DNA from: Actinomycetota bacterium | GTDB taxonomy: Bacteria; Actinomycetota; Actinomycetes; S36-B12 | Assembly (NCBI GenBank): GCA_026392575.1 | Contig: JAPLBU010000166.1 | Span: 1-20,630 of the forward strand | Direction: 5' to 3' | DNA length: 20,630 nt | Shown: piece by piece, positions 1-6,474 of the stretch | Layout of the letters: each line of letters begins with the position of its first letter | How positions within the stretch are numbered: position 1 is the first letter of the stretch | Notes under the pieces: generated by a model | Database searches by the model: none | The model's input: only the letters and a program-made list of their open reading frames with translations | What the model was told of the DNA's origin: nothing | Translations under genes and position numbers: made by a program

Positions 1-8
1 ACATCCAT
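1..8 (-). CDS. start of a gene cut by the window edge, downstream of nfeD
   Basis: Reading leftward on the minus strand there is a Shine-Dalgarno-like AGGGAG at 19-14, then 5 nt, then ATG at 8-6, after which the window ends. Only two full codons (Met-Asp) are visible, so the product cannot be identified. NfeD genes are often followed by an SPFH/band 7 (stomatin-like) gene, which makes that a reasonable guess, but nothing in the visible bases tests it. Confidence 0.35.
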
Positions 9-41
9 GACTACTCCCTGATGGTTGTTCGGTTCATTCGG

Positions 42-488
42 TCAACGCGGGTCTACGGGGTACACGAGGGCGGTGGCACCGTCGATCCTCGTGACGATGA
101 CGTCGGTGCCGTCGGGGACAGGCTCCGACGTGACATCCACATCCAGGCGCGCGGACCACACCTCGCCCTTCAACGTGATGCGGCCGTCGTCCCGGGTCAC
201 CTCGCTGATCGCCCGCGCCCGTGAACCCGGCAGCGCGTCGACGCCCGTGCGTGTCATGCCCGAGGACTTGCGCAGGTGCTTCAGGGCAAGGGGCCGCACG
301 AAGGCAATGCCAGCCAGGGAGACCCCGACACCGATGACGGCCTGCGCCCATAGAGGTGCGCCCGCCGCCGCGGAGATCGCGGCCGTCGCGGCGCCCACGG
401 CGATCAGGCCGAATGTCAGGTCGACCGTGAAGATCTCGATGCCCACGGCGACCAGGGCCGCGATCATCCACAGCAGCGCCGGTGACAT
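42..488 (-). CDS. NfeD-like membrane protein
   Basis: The product is a 148-residue NfeD-family protein. The N-terminal 60 or so residues form two or three hydrophobic helices (from ALLWMIAALVAVGIEIF to VIGVGVSLAGIAFV). The C-terminal half is a soluble, beta-rich segment from about GVDALPG to the end, matching the OB-fold domain of short NfeD proteins. These proteins usually partner with SPFH/stomatin-like proteins in membrane microdomains; the exact role is unknown. I chose ATG at 488 because a strong AAGGAGG lies at 500-494, six or so bases upstream. An in-frame ATG at 503 would place that ribosome site inside the gene. It diverges from the molybdate operon across an 79-bp gap. A TACAGT hexamer at 511-506 could be its -10 element. 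Family call is firm; function is inference. Confidence 0.85.
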   Translation of the reverse strand: MSPALLWMIAALVAVGIEIFTVDLTFGLIAVGAATAAISAAAGAPLWAQAVIGVGVSLAGIAFVRPLALKHLRKSSGMTRTGVDALPGSRARAISEVTRDDGRITLKGEVWSARLDVDVTSEPVPDGTDVIVTRIDGATALVYPVDPR

Positions 489-505
489 CCGTACCTCCTT
501 CATTC

Positions 506-559
506 ACTGTAGTCCGAAATGCCCGGATGGGCCGTCCAGCCGCGGATGCGGAGTAATAT
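506..559. promoter_or_regulatory. divergent promoter region between nfeD and the molybdate operon
   Basis: For the plus strand, TAATAT at 554-559 lies 8 nt before the ATG of the HTH-Mop gene, a good -10 element for a leaderless or near-leaderless transcript. For the minus strand, TACAGT at 511-506 lies just upstream of the nfeD ribosome site. Two 12-nt inverted repeats with the same GGAT centre, GCCCGGATGGGC (521-532) and CCGCGGATGCGG (540-551), sit just upstream of the plus-strand -10. They are candidate operator sites for the HTH-Mop regulator; this is inference from position and symmetry only. Confidence 0.45.
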
Positions 560-567
560 ACGCTCCT

Positions 568-963
568 ATGACGCAGATACGGATTTCTGAAGCGGCTGAG
601 CTCCTCGGGGTCAGCGACGACACGGTGCGTCGCTGGCTGGACTCCGGTCGGCTCGCCGCCGGACCGGAAGCACCCGGGCCCCGCACCGTCGATGGAGCAA
701 GCATCGCGGCCGCGATGGCCGAGCAGGCAGTCGACCCAGGCCCGGTCAGCAGCCAGTCCGCCCGCAATCGCTTCCCCGGCATCATCACCCGCGTTGAGAA
801 GGACGGCGTCATGGCGCTGGTCGAGATCCAGGCCGGACCGCACCGAGTCACCTCACTGCTCAGCCGTGAGTCGGCCGACGAGCTCGGACTCGCACCGGGT
901 GTCCGCGCGGCGGCCGTCATCAAGTCCACCAACGTCATCGTCGAACTCGAAGCGAGTCCATGA
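568..963 (+). CDS. HTH-Mop (TOBE) molybdate-responsive regulator
   Basis: This 131-residue protein has two parts. Residues 3-55 form a MerR/excisionase-type helix-turn-helix (ISEAAELLGVSDDTVRRWLDSGRL). Residues from about 67 to the end (NRFPGIITRVEKDGVMALVEI ... STNVIVEL) form a Mop/TOBE molybdate-binding domain. This pairing is common in actinobacteria at the head of mod operons, where the protein is expected to bind molybdate or tungstate and adjust transcription. ATG at 568 is preferred over the long upstream reading frame because a TAATAT -10 lies 8 nt before it and the recognisable HTH starts right there. Its TGA overlaps the modA ATG as ATGA, so it is cotranscribed with modABC. Effector and sign of regulation are inferred. 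Confidence 0.85.
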   Translation: MTQIRISEAAELLGVSDDTVRRWLDSGRLAAGPEAPGPRTVDGASIAAAMAEQAVDPGPVSSQSARNRFPGIITRVEKDGVMALVEIQAGPHRVTSLLSRESADELGLAPGVRAAAVIKSTNVIVELEASP

Positions 964-1739
964 GGCTGGGTCGCGTCGGCGCCATCTGGTTGGCTGCCGT
1001 CACCACCGTGGCGGTCTCGGTCATCGGTACGGAGCCAGGCGCCGCTGCCACGGCCGCACCCGTCGGCACCATCACCGTGTCAGCGGCATCGTCACTCACG
1101 GACGTCTTCCCCGTCATCGCCGCGGCCTTCGAGAAGCGATTCCCCGGCACGACGGTGAGGTTCAACTTCGGTGGCAGCTCTGCCCTCGTCGAGCAGGTGA
1201 ACGCCGGCGCCCCCGTCGACGTCCTGGCCACCGCGTCCGAGCCGACCATGTGGAAGGCCGTCAACGCCGGGCACGCTGGACGGCCCCTGCTGTTCGCGAA
1301 GAACACCATGGCAATCGCCATGCCCCCCGGCAACTCGGCAGGAGTCACGTCGCTCAGCGATCTGTCACGCACTGACGTGATAACCGCCGCATGCGCCGTG
1401 GCCGTACCGTGCGGATCGGCGGCGAGGGACCTGTTCGCCCGAAATGGCGTGACCGTCAGGCCTGTCACGTTCGAACTCGACGTGCGCGGAGTCCTCGGGA
1501 AGGTGATGGCCGACGAGGTCGATGCCGGCATCGTCTACGTCACAGACGTTCGTGCTGCCGGAAGTGCCGTGACATCCGTGGCCATCCCGGCCGATCGCAA
1601 CGTCACGACAACGTACCCGATTGCCGCCGTTATCAGCAGCGCCAACCCGGTGACCGCAAAGGCATTCGTGGCGTACGTCAGGTACTCACGATCCGCGCAG
1701 GGCATCCTGCGCGCCTACGGATTCGCCCGGCCCTGGTGA
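960..1739 (+). CDS. modA: molybdate ABC transporter, substrate-binding protein ModA
   Basis: ModA captures molybdate (or tungstate) outside the membrane and delivers it to ModB. The 259-residue product begins with a signal peptide (MRLGRVGAIWLAAVTTVAVSV, then an Ala-rich cleavage region). No lipobox cysteine is visible, so it may be released or held another way, which is slightly unusual for a Gram-positive binding protein. The mature part starts ITVSAASSLTDVF, the typical ModA beginning whose serines help bind the oxyanion, and continues with FNFGGSSALVEQV, ADEVDAGIVYVTDV near the C-terminus and a terminal YGF. The start codon overlaps the stop of the regulator by 4 nt, and the stop overlaps the modB GTG. 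Identification rests on these motifs and on the adjacent modB and modC. Confidence 0.93.
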   Translation: MRLGRVGAIWLAAVTTVAVSVIGTEPGAAATAAPVGTITVSAASSLTDVFPVIAAAFEKRFPGTTVRFNFGGSSALVEQVNAGAPVDVLATASEPTMWKAVNAGHAGRPLLFAKNTMAIAMPPGNSAGVTSLSDLSRTDVITAACAVAVPCGSAARDLFARNGVTVRPVTFELDVRGVLGKVMADEVDAGIVYVTDVRAAGSAVTSVAIPADRNVTTTYPIAAVISSANPVTAKAFVAYVRYSRSAQGILRAYGFARPW

Positions 1740-2536
1740 GCACGCGTCGCACGACGCCGCGGCCCGCCTTCCTGGTCATCCCCGGGTCGGTCGCACTGGC
1801 CTTCCTGATCATTCCCCTTCTCGCCTTGCTGTGGCAGGCGCCGTGGGGTGACCTCGCATCGATCATCAGTTCTCCGCTCGCCCTTGATGCCCTGCGGCTG
1901 TCGCTCGTCACCTCGCTGACCGCAACGGCGTTCGCTGCAGTGGTCGGCGTGCCGCTCGCCTGGCTGCTCGCGCGCGACGTCTTCCCCGCCACGCGCCTCG
2001 TGCGTGCCATCGTGATCGTTCCGCTGCTGCTGCCGCCGGTCGTCTCCGGCGTGATGCTGCTGTCAGCATTCGGCAGGCGCGGCTTCGTCGGGCAGTACCT
2101 CTACTCGATCTTCGGCATCCAGCTCCCGTTCACCACCGCGGGTGTCGTGCTCGCCGAGGCGTTCGTGGCGATGCCCTTCCTGATCATCACGCTCGAAGGA
2201 GCCTTCCGGACACTCGACAGACGCTACGAGGATGCGGCCATCACCCTGGGCGCATCGTCATGGACGGTGTTCCGGCGCGTGACCATCCCGTTGATCGCGC
2301 CCTCCCTGCTGGCGGGTGCGGTGCTCTGCTGGGCGCGCGCGCTCGGCGAGTTCGGAGCCACGATCACGTTCGCCGGCAACCTGCCCGGTGTCACTCAGAC
2401 CATGCCGCTCGCCGTCTACAGCGCCCTCGAGTCGGACCGGTCTGCGGCAATCGCGTTGAGCGTCCTCCTGCTCGCCGTGTGCGTCGGCGTCCTCGTCGCC
2501 CTGCGCGGCTACTACCTGAAGGGGTCATCGGCATGA
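1736..2536 (+). CDS. modB: molybdate ABC transporter permease ModB
   Basis: The 266-residue product is the membrane subunit of the molybdate importer. It has several hydrophobic helices (FLVIPGSVALAFLIIPLLALLW, SLVTSLTATAFAAVVGVPLAWLL, AIVIVPLLLPPVVSGVMLL and others). The EAA-type loop that contacts the ATPase is present as YEDAAITLGASSWTVFRRV, followed by LARALGEFGAT-like sequence (WARALGEFGATITFAG), characteristic of ModB/CysT permeases. The reading frame is open much further upstream, but the GTG at 1736 overlaps the modA stop as GTGA and gives the normal ModB length. Its TGA overlaps the modC ATG. Sulfate permeases are related, but the ModA and Mop neighbours settle the substrate. Confidence 0.93.
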   Translation: MSTRRTTPRPAFLVIPGSVALAFLIIPLLALLWQAPWGDLASIISSPLALDALRLSLVTSLTATAFAAVVGVPLAWLLARDVFPATRLVRAIVIVPLLLPPVVSGVMLLSAFGRRGFVGQYLYSIFGIQLPFTTAGVVLAEAFVAMPFLIITLEGAFRTLDRRYEDAAITLGASSWTVFRRVTIPLIAPSLLAGAVLCWARALGEFGATITFAGNLPGVTQTMPLAVYSALESDRSAAIALSVLLLAVCVGVLVALRGYYLKGSSA

Positions 2537-3594
2537 CGATCACCTTCGACGCGAGCGTCACACGCGGTTCCTTCACGCTGAGCGTCGCGACCGAGTTCGA
2601 GCCGGGCACGGTCGTTGCCGTTCTCGGGCCGAATGGATCGGGCAAGTCGACGCTGCTGCGTGCCATCGCCGGGCTGCAGCCTGTGTCCGCCGGCAGCGTC
2701 GGGATCGACTCCGTGGTCGTCGATGACGCGAGCCACGTGTTCATGCCACCGCAAGGGCGTGCGATCGGCCTGGTCCCCCAGGACTATGCACTCTTTCCGC
2801 ACCTGTCCGTTCGCGACAACGTCGCCTTCGGCCCACGCTCCCGTGGGGCCGGGAGGCGGGCTGCTTCACAGCTTGCCGACGCCACCCTTGTCCGACTCGG
2901 CATCTCGGATCTCTCGAATCGCAGGCCCAGCGAGATCTCGGGCGGTCAGGCCCAGCGCGTCGCCCTCGCCCGGGCTCTCGCGACGAACCCGGCGATCCTG
3001 CTGCTCGACGAGCCGCTGGCCGCCCTCGACGTCGAGACGCGCGATGCGGTGCGCGCCGAGCTCGACATCCACCTGACGTCGTTCGCGGGTTGCGCCATCT
3101 TCGTCACGCACGACCCGCTCGATGCACTGCTGCTCGCCGACCGCGTCCTTGTCCTCGAAGAAGGCCGGATCGTGCAGGACGGGACCCCGGTCGACTTGGC
3201 ACACCAGCCCGCCACGACCTACGTCGCCGCACTGATGGGCGTGACACTGCTGCGCGGAAGTGCCGAGGGCGGGCTGATGTCCGTCGACGGTGGCGGCGGA
3301 CTTCACATCGCTGACGCGACGGTCGTAGGCCGTGTTCAGTGCGTCGTGCGTCCGGAGTCCGTGACGCTGCATCGTCAGCAGCCGGAGGGCAGTGCACGCA
3401 ACACGTGGCAGGGCATCGTCCGATCGCTGCAGCCGTCGCACGATCGCGTGCGGGTCCTCGTCGACGGCGAACCTTCGATCGTCGCCGTCGTCACCCCTGC
3501 TGCCGTAGCCGAACTCGGCCTCGTCACCGGAACACCGGTCTGGCTGAGCATGAAGGCCGTCGACCTCGCGGTCTACCGTTCCCCCGCGCACTAG
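2533..3594 (+). CDS. modC: molybdate ABC transporter ATP-binding protein ModC
   Basis: This 353-residue protein is the ATPase of the molybdate importer. Visible motifs are Walker A GPNGSGKST (32-40), the Q-loop in VPQDYALFPH (Gln83), signature SGGQAQRVALARAL (from 136), Walker B ILLLDEP (about 155-161) with the D-loop ALD, and the switch His in VTHD (191-194). The last 110 residues or so, from MGVTLLRG onward, form the regulatory TOBE/Mop-like domain that senses intracellular molybdate in this family. ATG at 2533 overlaps the modB stop and has AAGGGG about 9 nt upstream. The stop codon TAG is also the start of the likely -10 hexamer of the next gene. Confidence 0.94.
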   Translation: MTITFDASVTRGSFTLSVATEFEPGTVVAVLGPNGSGKSTLLRAIAGLQPVSAGSVGIDSVVVDDASHVFMPPQGRAIGLVPQDYALFPHLSVRDNVAFGPRSRGAGRRAASQLADATLVRLGISDLSNRRPSEISGGQAQRVALARALATNPAILLLDEPLAALDVETRDAVRAELDIHLTSFAGCAIFVTHDPLDALLLADRVLVLEEGRIVQDGTPVDLAHQPATTYVAALMGVTLLRGSAEGGLMSVDGGGGLHIADATVVGRVQCVVRPESVTLHRQQPEGSARNTWQGIVRSLQPSHDRVRVLVDGEPSIVAVVTPAAVAELGLVTGTPVWLSMKAVDLAVYRSPAH

Positions 3595-3597
3595 GGT
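3592..3597 (+). promoter_or_regulatory. -10 element for leaderless ung, overlapping the modC stop codon
   Basis: TAGGGT fits the actinobacterial -10 pattern TANNNT and ends 6 nt before the GTG start of the uracil-DNA glycosylase gene, the spacing expected for a leaderless transcript. Its first three bases are the modC stop codon. No clear -35 box or ribosome site is visible. Confidence 0.5.
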
Positions 3598-3603
3598 CGA
3601 CGA

Positions 3604-4281
3604 GTGCCCACGCCCATCGACGAGCTCGTGCACCCGAGCTGGGCACCGACCTTGGCTCCTCTTCAGCCCCAGTTCACCGAGATCGGTGACTTCCTGCGGG
3701 CGGAGTCGGCCGCTGGACGGGGTTGGGCGCCCGCCGGCGATCGGATCCTGCGGGCCTTCGAACAGCCACTCGACGACGTGCGCGTGCTCATCGTCGGACA
3801 GGATCCGTATCCGACTCCCGGCCATGCCGTAGGACTCTCGTTCTCCGTCGCCGCCGACGTTCGCCCACTGCCGCGCAGCCTGTCGAACATCTTCCGCGAG
3901 CTGCAAGCCGATCTGGCCCTGCCAGCACCGGCCACCGGTGACCTCACGCCCTGGACGCAGCACGGGGTCATGCTGCTCAACCGGGTCCTGACCGTGCGGC
4001 TTGGCGAGCCCGGCAGCCATCGAGGTATCGGGTGGGAGGCCATCACGGCGGCGGCGATCTCCGCTCTCGTCGCCCGGCCCGATGCCCCGCTCGTGGCGAT
4101 CCTGTGGGGGCGTGATGCGCAGACACTGCAGCCGGATCTGCCCGACGTGCCGGTCATCGCGTCCGCACACCCGAGTCCACTGTCGGCCGACCGCGGGTTC
4201 TTCGGTTCCCGGCCGTTCAGCCGCGCGAACGCCCTGCTCGACGAGCTCGGCGCCGACCCCGTCGACTGGTCCCTTGCCTAG
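3604..4281 (+). CDS. ung: uracil-DNA glycosylase, family 1
   Basis: The enzyme removes uracil from DNA and starts base excision repair. The 225-residue product carries the family 1 catalytic water-activating loop GQDPYPTPGHAVGLSFS, with catalytic Asp67, and the leucine-loop motif HPSPLSADRGFFGSRPFS with its His at about residue 189. The uracil-binding Asn is in VMLLNRVLTVR. Length matches the family. The start is GTG at 3604, nine bases after the modC stop; it has no ribosome site but does have a TAGGGT hexamer 6 nt upstream, so it is probably leaderless and independently transcribed rather than part of the mod operon. An inverted repeat after the stop (4305-4352) may end transcription. Confidence 0.95.
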   Translation: MPTPIDELVHPSWAPTLAPLQPQFTEIGDFLRAESAAGRGWAPAGDRILRAFEQPLDDVRVLIVGQDPYPTPGHAVGLSFSVAADVRPLPRSLSNIFRELQADLALPAPATGDLTPWTQHGVMLLNRVLTVRLGEPGSHRGIGWEAITAAAISALVARPDAPLVAILWGRDAQTLQPDLPDVPVIASAHPSPLSADRGFFGSRPFSRANALLDELGADPVDWSLA

Positions 4282-4304
4282 AACAGATCAACCCCCTGTC
4301 GAGC

Positions 4305-4352
4305 GGCCCGTTGTGGTCGAGTTCAGCCACGGCAGACCAGCCACAACGGGCC
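4305..4352. terminator. 12-bp inverted repeat between convergent genes, possible bidirectional terminator
   Basis: GGCCCGTTGTGG at 4305-4316 is perfectly complementary to CCACAACGGGCC at 4341-4352, with a 24-nt loop. It lies between the ung stop (4281) and the stop of the minus-strand DUF3817 gene (4400), where a bidirectional terminator would be expected. There is no run of T after either arm and the loop is long, so it may instead be a REP-like element. The symmetry is certain; the function is inferred. Confidence 0.5.
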
Positions 4353-4377
4353 AATCGGCGGGCCCTTGAGCGACCTC

Positions 4378-4405
4378 GATGGGGGTCAGGCGATGGGGGT
4401 CAGGC
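4378..4405. repeat. 14-bp tandem duplication at the 3' end of the DUF3817 gene
   Basis: GATGGGGGTCAGGC occurs twice back to back (4378-4391 and 4392-4405), followed by a partial GGTGGGG. The TCA in each unit reads TGA on the minus strand; the right-hand copy is the stop codon of the DUF3817 gene. This looks like a simple tandem duplication around a stop codon that leaves the protein unchanged. Confidence 0.8.
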
Positions 4406-4732
4406 GGTGGGGAGCAGGTCGCGGCGAACGAGGTCCTTGTGCACGGCTGCCTCGGCGAAGAAGGAGGCGAACGGGATCGTGCCGGCGATCAGGATCGCGA
4501 GCGTGCGCGGGACGCTGTAGCGAACCCGGAAAGCCAGATCGACGCCGGTGATCAGGTACAGGAAGTACAGCCAGCCGTGCGCAATCCACAGCAAGCCGTA
4601 GAACGCCGGACGCGCGTCGGGATTGCCGTAGTCAAGGAAGAGCCGTCCGACGACGAGCCAGATGAATGCCGTGGCCAGCACAACACCCGTAACCCATGCC
4701 ATCACGCGGTAGCGCAGAAACGCACCCTTCAT
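4400..4732 (-). CDS. DUF3817-family membrane protein
   Basis: The 110-residue product is a small integral membrane protein of the DUF3817 family. It contains about three helices: YRVMAWVTGVVLATAFIWLVV, the segment around FYGLLWIAHGWLYFLYLITGVDLAF, and TLAILIAGTIPFASFFAEA. The motif IAHGWLYFLYL and the end FFAEAAVHKDL are typical of the family. Its function is not known. The ATG overlaps the TGA that ends the original reading frame of the pfkB gene (ATGA at 4732-4729), so the two were translated as a coupled pair. With pfkB now frameshifted, ribosomes read past this junction in another frame to 4632, which may reduce coupled translation of this gene. Confidence 0.8.
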   Translation of the reverse strand: MKGAFLRYRVMAWVTGVVLATAFIWLVVGRLFLDYGNPDARPAFYGLLWIAHGWLYFLYLITGVDLAFRVRYSVPRTLAILIAGTIPFASFFAEAAVHKDLVRRDLLPTA

Positions 4733-5642
4733 GCCCAGCCTCCCGGTACCTCGTTCGCATGCGGCGGGTCTGCCCCGGGCCGCTGACAGGTGATCCCCGC
4801 GACCGCGATGCCGAAGCGCGACGCGGCCACAACCTGGTCGAGGTCGGCGATGTCGGCACGACCAAGATCGTTGTGCAGCCAGTAGGCGAGGAAACCACCG
4901 CTGAAGGAATCGCCCGCGCCGAGTCGACGACGGGCACGCGCGGCACGTCCAGCACGATGTCGGTGCCCGCGGCGATCACGTGAACCGCATTGGAGCCATC
5001 GGTGAACAGGACGACGGCCCCGCAGCTCTCCTGCAGCGCCACCGCGGCCTCGATGGTTCCGGTCCCGGGGAACAGATACTCCAGATCGTCGCCGCTCACC
5101 TTGACGATGTCGGCGCGGCCGATGACCGCAGCGAGCGATGTCCGCAGCAGGCCGAGCCGATCGACACTGGGACGGCAGTTGGGATCGATCATCACGAGTT
5201 GGTCGTCATTGGCAGCGCCCACCACCGCAATGAGCGCATCCGCGAGCGGCTGCATCACGAGAGCGAGCGTGCCCGCATGGATGGCCCTCGACTCCGAATC
5301 GAAGTGTGCAAGTGCCATCTCGGGAGTCACGGTCGCAGCGGATGTCCCGTCGAGCATGAACCGATAGGACGCCGCGCCGGACTCGTCGATCTGCGCAATC
5401 GCCAGGGTCGTCGGCTCGGGGACCAAGTCGCCGAGTCCGAGCCGCACGCCATCGTGGTCGAGCAGGCGCATGATCCGCTGACCGAACGGATCGGACGACA
5501 CACCTCCGAGGAAGCTCGACGGCACCCCTAGCCGCGCGACGGTGCGAGCCGTGTTGAGCGGGCCCCCGCCGACGACGGACGTGACCTCGCCCTGAGCGTC
5601 GACGATGACGTCGACAAGGGCCTCGCCGATGACAGTGACCAT
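4729..5642 (-). pseudogene. PfkB-family sugar kinase, frameshifted at the catalytic GAGD motif
   Basis: The first 240 or so residues are a clear PfkB/ribokinase-family kinase: MVTVIGEALVDVIVD, the substrate-binding GGGPLNTAR and LGGVSSDPFGQRI, then DPNCRPS and KVSGDDLEYLFPG. After VPVVDS, at about 4921-4922, the frame breaks. In the original frame the sequence continues GAGDSFSGGFLAYWLHNDLG and ends at TGA 4731-4729, which overlaps the DUF3817 start. As read, the frame instead runs to a stop at 4632 and gives a 336-residue hybrid with a nonsense tail. The span is 914 nt, and restoring 4 nt gives exactly 306 codons, the normal size. Losing the GAGD anion hole and its catalytic Asp should abolish kinase activity. 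The nearest named relatives would be fructokinases, but the sugar cannot be told. It may equally be an assembly error. Confidence 0.85.
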
Positions 5643-5651
5643 GATGGCAAC

Positions 5652-5657
5652 AGGTTA
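5652..5657 (-). promoter_or_regulatory. -10 element for the pfkB gene, overlapping the HxlR stop codon
   Basis: On the minus strand TAACCT (5657-5652) lies 9 nt before the pfkB ATG at 5642. It fits TANNNT, and its TAA is the stop codon of the HxlR gene. No ribosome site is visible. The reuse of a stop codon as a -10 start mirrors the modC/ung junction. Confidence 0.4.
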
Positions 5658-6005
5658 GTGGACGGCCTCGAGTGCCGCGTGATGCTCGACCGCCCAGTCC
5701 GCCAGGGCCGTCACAGGCACGATGAGACTCCTGCCGGAATCCGTCAGTTCGTACTCGACACGCGGTGGGACCTCGGCGTAGACCGTGCGCCGGATGAGGC
5801 CGTCGGCCTCGAGCCTGCGAAGGGTAAGCGTCAGCATGCGCTGGGAGATCCCTTCCAGGCCTAGCTTCAAGGCAGTGAAGCGCAGCGGCCCATGACTCAG
5901 GGTCACGATGACCAGCAGGCTCCACTTGTCGCCAATGCGGGCGAACGTGTCGCGGATCACCCGACACCGCTCGGAGTCATGGTCGGGCAGCGTCACCGGC
6001 GCCAT
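5655..6005 (-). CDS. HxlR-family transcriptional regulator
   Basis: This 116-residue winged-helix protein belongs to the HxlR (MarR-like) family. The diagnostic stretch is present: CRVIRDTFARIGDKWSLLVI near the N-terminus, then GPLRFTALKLGLEGISQRML as the recognition region, and LRRLEADGLIRRTVYAEVPPRVEYELTDSG as the wing, ending in the usual LADWA. Such regulators often respond to quinones, aldehydes or other stress compounds and control a divergent gene. Here that gene is doxX, which begins 117 bp away. The Cys near residue 14 is the conserved redox-sensing position in several family members. A GGAGG ribosome site lies shortly upstream of ATG 6005. The effector is unknown. Confidence 0.9.
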   Translation of the reverse strand: MAPVTLPDHDSERCRVIRDTFARIGDKWSLLVIVTLSHGPLRFTALKLGLEGISQRMLTLTLRRLEADGLIRRTVYAEVPPRVEYELTDSGRSLIVPVTALADWAVEHHAALEAVH

Positions 6006-6043
6006 GGTCGCCTCCCTAGGCCTTGGTCACATCCCTGTGCCTT

Positions 6044-6117
6044 TTGCAGACAAGTCAATAGTCCACCATAGTGTGGCTAGGCACAAGTAGTAACTATTGA
6101 TCCGCCCACCCAAGGAG
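6044..6117. promoter_or_regulatory. divergent hxlR/doxX promoters with palindromic operator
   Basis: Plus strand: TTGCAG (6044-6049), 17-nt spacer, CATAGT (6067-6072), then ribosome site AAGGAG (6112-6117) before the doxX ATG. Minus strand: TTACTA (6093-6088), 17-nt spacer, TATGGT (6070-6065) for hxlR. The two -10 elements overlap on opposite strands. An 8-bp inverted repeat, TCAATAGT (6055-6062) and ACTATTGA (6093-6100), brackets them, and the near-palindrome TAGTAACTA (6088-6096) sits on the hxlR -35. HxlR proteins typically bind such sites next to their own promoter, so this is a likely autoregulated operator. Boxes are matched by eye. Confidence 0.5.
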
Positions 6118-6121
6118 TCCC

Positions 6122-6472
6122 ATGCCCGTCGCCCTGATCGTCCTCGCCACCCTCCTAGGCCTCGCCGCCGCCGGCTCCGCCTTCGGGAAGCTGAAGCGGG
6201 TGCCCTCGGTCGTAGCGTCCATGCACGCGGTCGGCGTCAGTGATGGGCAGATGCGCATCCTGGCCACCCTCGAACTCCTCGGCGCGGCCGGCTTGCTCGT
6301 GGGTATCTGGGTGCCGTTCCTCGGTATCGCCGCCGCCATCTGCCTGGCGCTCTACTTCCTCGGTGCCGTCATCGCGCATGTGCGCTCAGCCGAGCCTGCG
6401 AAGACTGCCGTCGCCCCCGTGCTCCTGATGATCCTCGCCATTGCGACGGCCGCGCTTGAGCTGGCCCGCTAG
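6122..6472 (+). CDS. DoxX-family membrane protein
   Basis: The 116-residue product has four hydrophobic helices: VALIVLATLLGLAAAGSAFG, ILATLELLGAAGLLVGIWV, LGIAAAICLALYFLGAVIAHV and VAPVLLMILAIATAALEL. The pattern of a short first helix with FGKLKR, then LATLELLGAAGLL, matches the DoxX-like family (including DoxX_2 types). These proteins are implicated in redox or thiol stress in some bacteria, but most are uncharacterised. ATG 6122 follows an AAGGAG site by 4 nt. It is transcribed away from the HxlR regulator, which probably controls it, and the PPOX gene starts 2 nt after its stop, so both likely form one operon. Confidence 0.85.
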   Translation: MPVALIVLATLLGLAAAGSAFGKLKRVPSVVASMHAVGVSDGQMRILATLELLGAAGLLVGIWVPFLGIAAAICLALYFLGAVIAHVRSAEPAKTAVAPVLLMILAIATAALELAR

Positions 6473-6474
6473 CC

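Noticed and set aside
2866..4170. 434-codon open frame on the minus strand opposite modC and ung
   Set aside because: Both plus-strand genes are certain from their motifs; the antisense translation has no family features.
4900..4940. Programmed frameshift in the pfkB gene
   Set aside because: No slippery heptamer or downstream structure was seen, and the change is best explained by loss of one TCGG unit at a catalytic motif.
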